Positions 49,156-51,423 of a DNA stretch of 51,423 bases are shown one piece after another (positions within the stretch are counted from its first letter, which is position 1; each line of letters opens with the position of its first letter). Source of the stretch: Nocardioides sp. J54 (GTDB lineage Bacteria > Actinomycetota > Actinomycetes > Propionibacteriales > Nocardioidaceae); NCBI RefSeq assembly GCF_000519005.1, contig NZ_JAER01000005.1:1-51423 (forward strand). Direction: 5' to 3'. The translations under genes were made by a program, and so were the position numbers. The notes beneath the pieces were generated by a model that worked only from the letters and a program-made list of their open reading frames with translations, did no database searches and was not told the DNA's origin.

Positions 49156-49557
49156 TCAGTGGTCGGCCGCCGCGACCTCCGCGTCGGAGCGCAGGATGCA
49201 GAACTCGTTGCCCTCCGGATCGGCCAGGACCACCCAGCCGGAGCCGGGCCCGTGGATGCCGCGATGGTCGGCGACCTGCGTGGCGCCGTACCCGAGCAGC
49301 CACTCGACCTCCTCGTCGCGGGTGCGCTCGCGCGGGCGGAGGTCGAGGTGCACGCGGTTCTTGACCGACTTCGCGTCGGGGACCTCGATGAAGAGCAGCT
49401 GGTGGCCGGTCTGCGGGTCGCGGACCATGCACTCCTCGTGGCCGGGGAGGTTGGGGTCCCCGTCGATGTCGACGTACCCGAGCACCGGCTTCCACCACTC
49501 GGAGAGCTCGTAGGCGTTCGCGCAGTCGATCGCGGTGTGCGAGATGTAGGACGTCAC
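49156..49557 (-). CDS. VOC-family (glyoxalase-like) protein
   Basis: The 133-residue protein has the paired beta-alpha-beta-beta-beta units of the VOC fold: SHTAIDCANAYELSEWWKPV first and VHLDLRPRERTRDEEVEWLL second, ending in VLADPEGNEFCIL. His and Glu residues in metal positions are present (SHTAID, VHLDLR, NEFCIL). The activity is unknown; such proteins may be dioxygenase-like, bleomycin-binding-like or glyoxalase-like. GTG 49557 is chosen because GGAGGGTGG lies just upstream. Confidence 0.88.
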   Translation of the reverse strand: MTSYISHTAIDCANAYELSEWWKPVLGYVDIDGDPNLPGHEECMVRDPQTGHQLLFIEVPDAKSVKNRVHLDLRPRERTRDEEVEWLLGYGATQVADHRGIHGPGSGWVVLADPEGNEFCILRSDAEVAAADH

Positions 49558-49599
49558 GGACCCACCCTCCCGAGCGGGCCCGCGGGCCACAACCGGTTA

Positions 49600-50385
49600 T
49601 CAGGGTGTCGGCGGCGGGGTCGCCGGCGGCGGCGTGCTCGGGGCGGGACCCGGGTCGACCGTCTGCGTGACGGTCTCGGTGACGGTCGCGGTCGGCGACG
49701 GCGTGCCCGTCGAGCCCGAGGGGCCCGGCGTGGGGCCCGACGTCGAGTCCGTCGGCGCGCCGGTCGGGGTCGGGGTGTCGCCGGGTGCCGGGGTCGTCCC
49801 GTCGTCAGCGGGCCGGTCGGGCCGCGGCTTGCTCGGCTTGTCGTCCTTCCGCTTCTCGCGGTCGACGACGCCGGTGATCGAGGTGCGGTCCGTGCCGTCG
49901 GTGCCCCCGGTGATGCTGGAGACGCTCCGCCCCGCGATCAGCTCGACGACGCTGATGACGACCACCGCGACCAGGAAGACGACGACCGCTGCCACGGCGA
50001 TGCGGCGCCACGGCAGCCCGGACCAGCGCGAGTGCTCCCCACCCGCGTCGTCCATCACCGACTCCTCCGCGGCCTCGTCGAGATGCCTCGTGTCGTGGTG
50101 CCCGTCGACCTCGTCGCTCTCGGCGTGCCGGCGCGCTCGCGCGGCGTCCCGGGCGAGGGCGGCAGCCTGCAGCTCGGCGACGCGGCGGCGGCTGCGCTCG
50201 ATGCCCTGCTTGTAGACCGCGCTGCTGACGGTGGCGATGACGCTGCCGAGCGCAGCTCCGATCAGCGTGCCGGCCGCGCCCAGGGTGGAGAGCAGCACGG
50301 CGACGGTGACCGCCGCGCCGGCACCGGCCGCGGTGGCCTGCCAGTCGACGACGGGCGTACGCCGTTCCTCCCTCTCCTCGGCCAC
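49600..50385 (-). CDS. Membrane protein with two helices and Pro/Thr-rich tail
   Basis: The 261-residue product has a glycine/alanine-rich hydrophobic segment at about residues 18-52 (AAVTVAVLLSTLGAAGTLIG), an Arg/Ala-rich charged part, a second clear membrane helix at about 127-150 (RRIAVAAVVVFLVAVVVISV) and a long C-terminal tail of Pro, Thr, Ser and Gly that is probably extracytoplasmic. I do not recognise a family. It follows the CysQ-like gene by 10 nt on the same strand and is likely cotranscribed with it. Confidence 0.8.
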   Translation of the reverse strand: MAEEREERRTPVVDWQATAAGAGAAVTVAVLLSTLGAAGTLIGAALGSVIATVSSAVYKQGIERSRRRVAELQAAALARDAARARRHAESDEVDGHHDTRHLDEAAEESVMDDAGGEHSRWSGLPWRRIAVAAVVVFLVAVVVISVVELIAGRSVSSITGGTDGTDRTSITGVVDREKRKDDKPSKPRPDRPADDGTTPAPGDTPTPTGAPTDSTSGPTPGPSGSTGTPSPTATVTETVTQTVDPGPAPSTPPPATPPPTP

Positions 50386-50395
50386 GTCCGCTCCG

Positions 50396-51187
50396 TCAGT
50401 CGGTGCCGTTGGCCTCGATGAAGGCGAGGATCTTCTCCGACAGCTCCGGACGGCACACGATCACGTCGGGCAGGTAGACGTCGGCCTGGTTGTAGACCAG
50501 CTCGCTGCCGTCGACCCGCGAGGTGAACAGGCCGGCGGCCCGGGCGACCGCGACCGGGGCGGCGGAGTCCCACTCGTACTGCCCGCCCGCGTGGACGTAG
50601 GCGTCGGCGACGTCGCGCACGACGGACATCATCTTCACGCCGGCCGAGCCCATGGGCACCAGCTCGGCGTCCAGCTCGGCAGCGAGCGCCTCGACGAAGG
50701 CCGGCGGCCGGGTGCGCGACACGGCGATGCGCGGCCGCGTGGAGGTGCGCGGCGGCACGACGGGCGGCTGCCCGGTGTTGAAGGTCTCGCCGAGCGCGGG
50801 CTGCGCGACGGCGCCGGCGACCAGCTGGCCGTCCTGCCAGAGGGCGACGTGCACGGCCCAGTCGTCGCGCGGCGGCTCGGAGAACTCGCGGGTGCCGTCG
50901 AGCGGGTCGACGATCCACACCTTCGACGCAGTCAGCCGCGCGTCCTTGTCCTCGGCGCTCTCCAGCGCCTCCTCCGACAGCACCGCGTCGTCGGGGCGGT
51001 GCGCCGCGAGCAGCTCCATCAGCAGCTCGTGCGCGGCACGGTCGCCGGCGTCCTTGAGCTCCTTGCCCTCCAGTCCCTCACCCCGCACCTCGAGCAGGCG
51101 CCGGCCGGCGGCCTCGGCCAGCCAGGCGGCGAAGAGGTGGTCGTCAGCAACGACCTCGGGAGCAGGGGTACCGGGCTCGAAAGTCAC
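50396..51187 (-). CDS. CysQ-like 3'(2'),5'-bisphosphate nucleotidase (IMPase family)
   Basis: The 263-residue protein belongs to the inositol monophosphatase superfamily: LSEEALES and KVWIVDPLDGTREFSE for metal binding, and QYEWDSAAPVAVARAAG as the C-terminal substrate motif. The order and GTREF spacing favour CysQ, which recycles 3'-phosphoadenosine 5'-phosphate (PAP) from sulfate activation. A general IMPase cannot be excluded. GTG 51187 is preferred over ATG 51217 because TACGCT lies 6 nt before it. Cytoplasmic. Confidence 0.88.
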   Translation of the reverse strand: MTFEPGTPAPEVVADDHLFAAWLAEAAGRRLLEVRGEGLEGKELKDAGDRAAHELLMELLAAHRPDDAVLSEEALESAEDKDARLTASKVWIVDPLDGTREFSEPPRDDWAVHVALWQDGQLVAGAVAQPALGETFNTGQPPVVPPRTSTRPRIAVSRTRPPAFVEALAAELDAELVPMGSAGVKMMSVVRDVADAYVHAGGQYEWDSAAPVAVARAAGLFTSRVDGSELVYNQADVYLPDVIVCRPELSEKILAFIEANGTD

Positions 51188-51193
51188 CCGCCC

Positions 51194-51199
51194 AGCGTA
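51194..51199 (-). promoter_or_regulatory. -10 element of the cysQ-like gene (leaderless)
   Basis: TACGCT on the minus strand lies 6 nt before the GTG at 51187. Confidence 0.6.
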
Positions 51200-51273
51200 G
51201 CGAGGTCGCAACCACACCCCCGAGGCCGACCGGGGGTCACCGGCTCCGGCCCCGGGAGCCCGGCCCGCCCGCC

Positions 51274-51423
51274 GCCGCTGGTCGAGGTGCGAGGAGCGCC
51301 AGCGACGTGCCTCCCGCCGCTGGTTGAGGTGCGAGGCGCTCCAGCGCCGACCTTCCGCCGCTGGTTGAGGTGCGAGGCGCCCCAGCGCCGACCTTCCGCC
51401 GCTGGTTGAAGTGCGAGGCGCTC
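51274..51423. repeat. 41-bp tandem array of the dispersed repeat, cut by the window end
   Basis: Four copies of a unit containing CTGGTTGAGGTGCGAGGCG start at 51278, 51320, 51361 and 51402, spaced 42, 41 and 41 bp; the last runs off the window. They are left halves of the family A element seen at 1-360 and 15986-16515, without the matching right arm, so they do not form the same hairpins. Confidence 0.85.

Noticed and set aside
51274..51423. Possible CRISPR array
   Set aside because: Units are contiguous tandem copies with no unique spacers, and no cas genes are present.

Overview
This window is GC-rich chromosomal DNA from a high-GC actinobacterium, most likely Nocardioidaceae (Nocardioides-like). 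That assignment is an inference. It rests on codon and GC character, many GTG starts, a PhoH2-type PIN-ATPase, an XPB helicase paired with a helicase-associated protein, DUF3027/DUF2530/CspB-like genes in a conserved actinobacterial order, and a secreted choice-of-anchor-P-like protein. No phage, plasmid, transposase, CRISPR array, rRNA or tRNA was recognised.

Layout. 1-360: intergenic repeats. 361-5847 (minus): a TPP-riboswitch-controlled thiamine operon, thiE-thiO-thiS-thiG-tenI-like-thiD-thiC, in which every junction is a 1-4 nt stop/start overlap; its probable promoter lies in the 3' end of a flavin monooxygenase gene. 7291-15951: a secreted duplicated-domain protein, an Fe-S class I fumarase, a serine hydrolase, a GntR/DUF1648 pair, the class II fumarase fumC, a GlsB-like membrane protein and a MatB-like acyl-CoA synthetase. 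15986-16690: paired inverted repeats (BIME-like modules). 16688-20219: lytic transglycosylase, DUF2200, PhoH2 and trmB. 20313-24663: rpsL-rpsG-fusA-tuf with a clear promoter and a tuf terminator, without rpoBC or the S10 operon beside it. 24938-28170: MarR regulator, MFS exporter and NCS2 permease; the exporter appears to start at ACG.

28253-40576 resembles the actinobacterial block DUF2530 - DUF3027 - MFS - cspB - XPB helicase. A PP2C-FHA-RDD/FHA signalling operon lies before the helicase pair. 40707-51187 holds a bacteriophytochrome with a SpoIIE/PP2C output domain, chorismate mutase, a TrpB2-type enzyme, GNAT proteins, RtcB, an HD-domain protein, a HutC-type GntR regulator, an AlkB-like dioxygenase behind a LexA-type box, a VOC protein, a membrane protein and a CysQ-like phosphatase. 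The window ends in a 41-bp tandem array of the same repeat family.

The clearest window-wide pattern is that at least eleven genes have a TANNNT hexamer exactly 6-7 nt before the start codon and no Shine-Dalgarno, as expected for leaderless mRNAs. The most unusual local features are the ACG start, the phytochrome-phosphatase, the SOS box before alkB, the TenI-like ThiE paralogue and the duplicated repeat modules.
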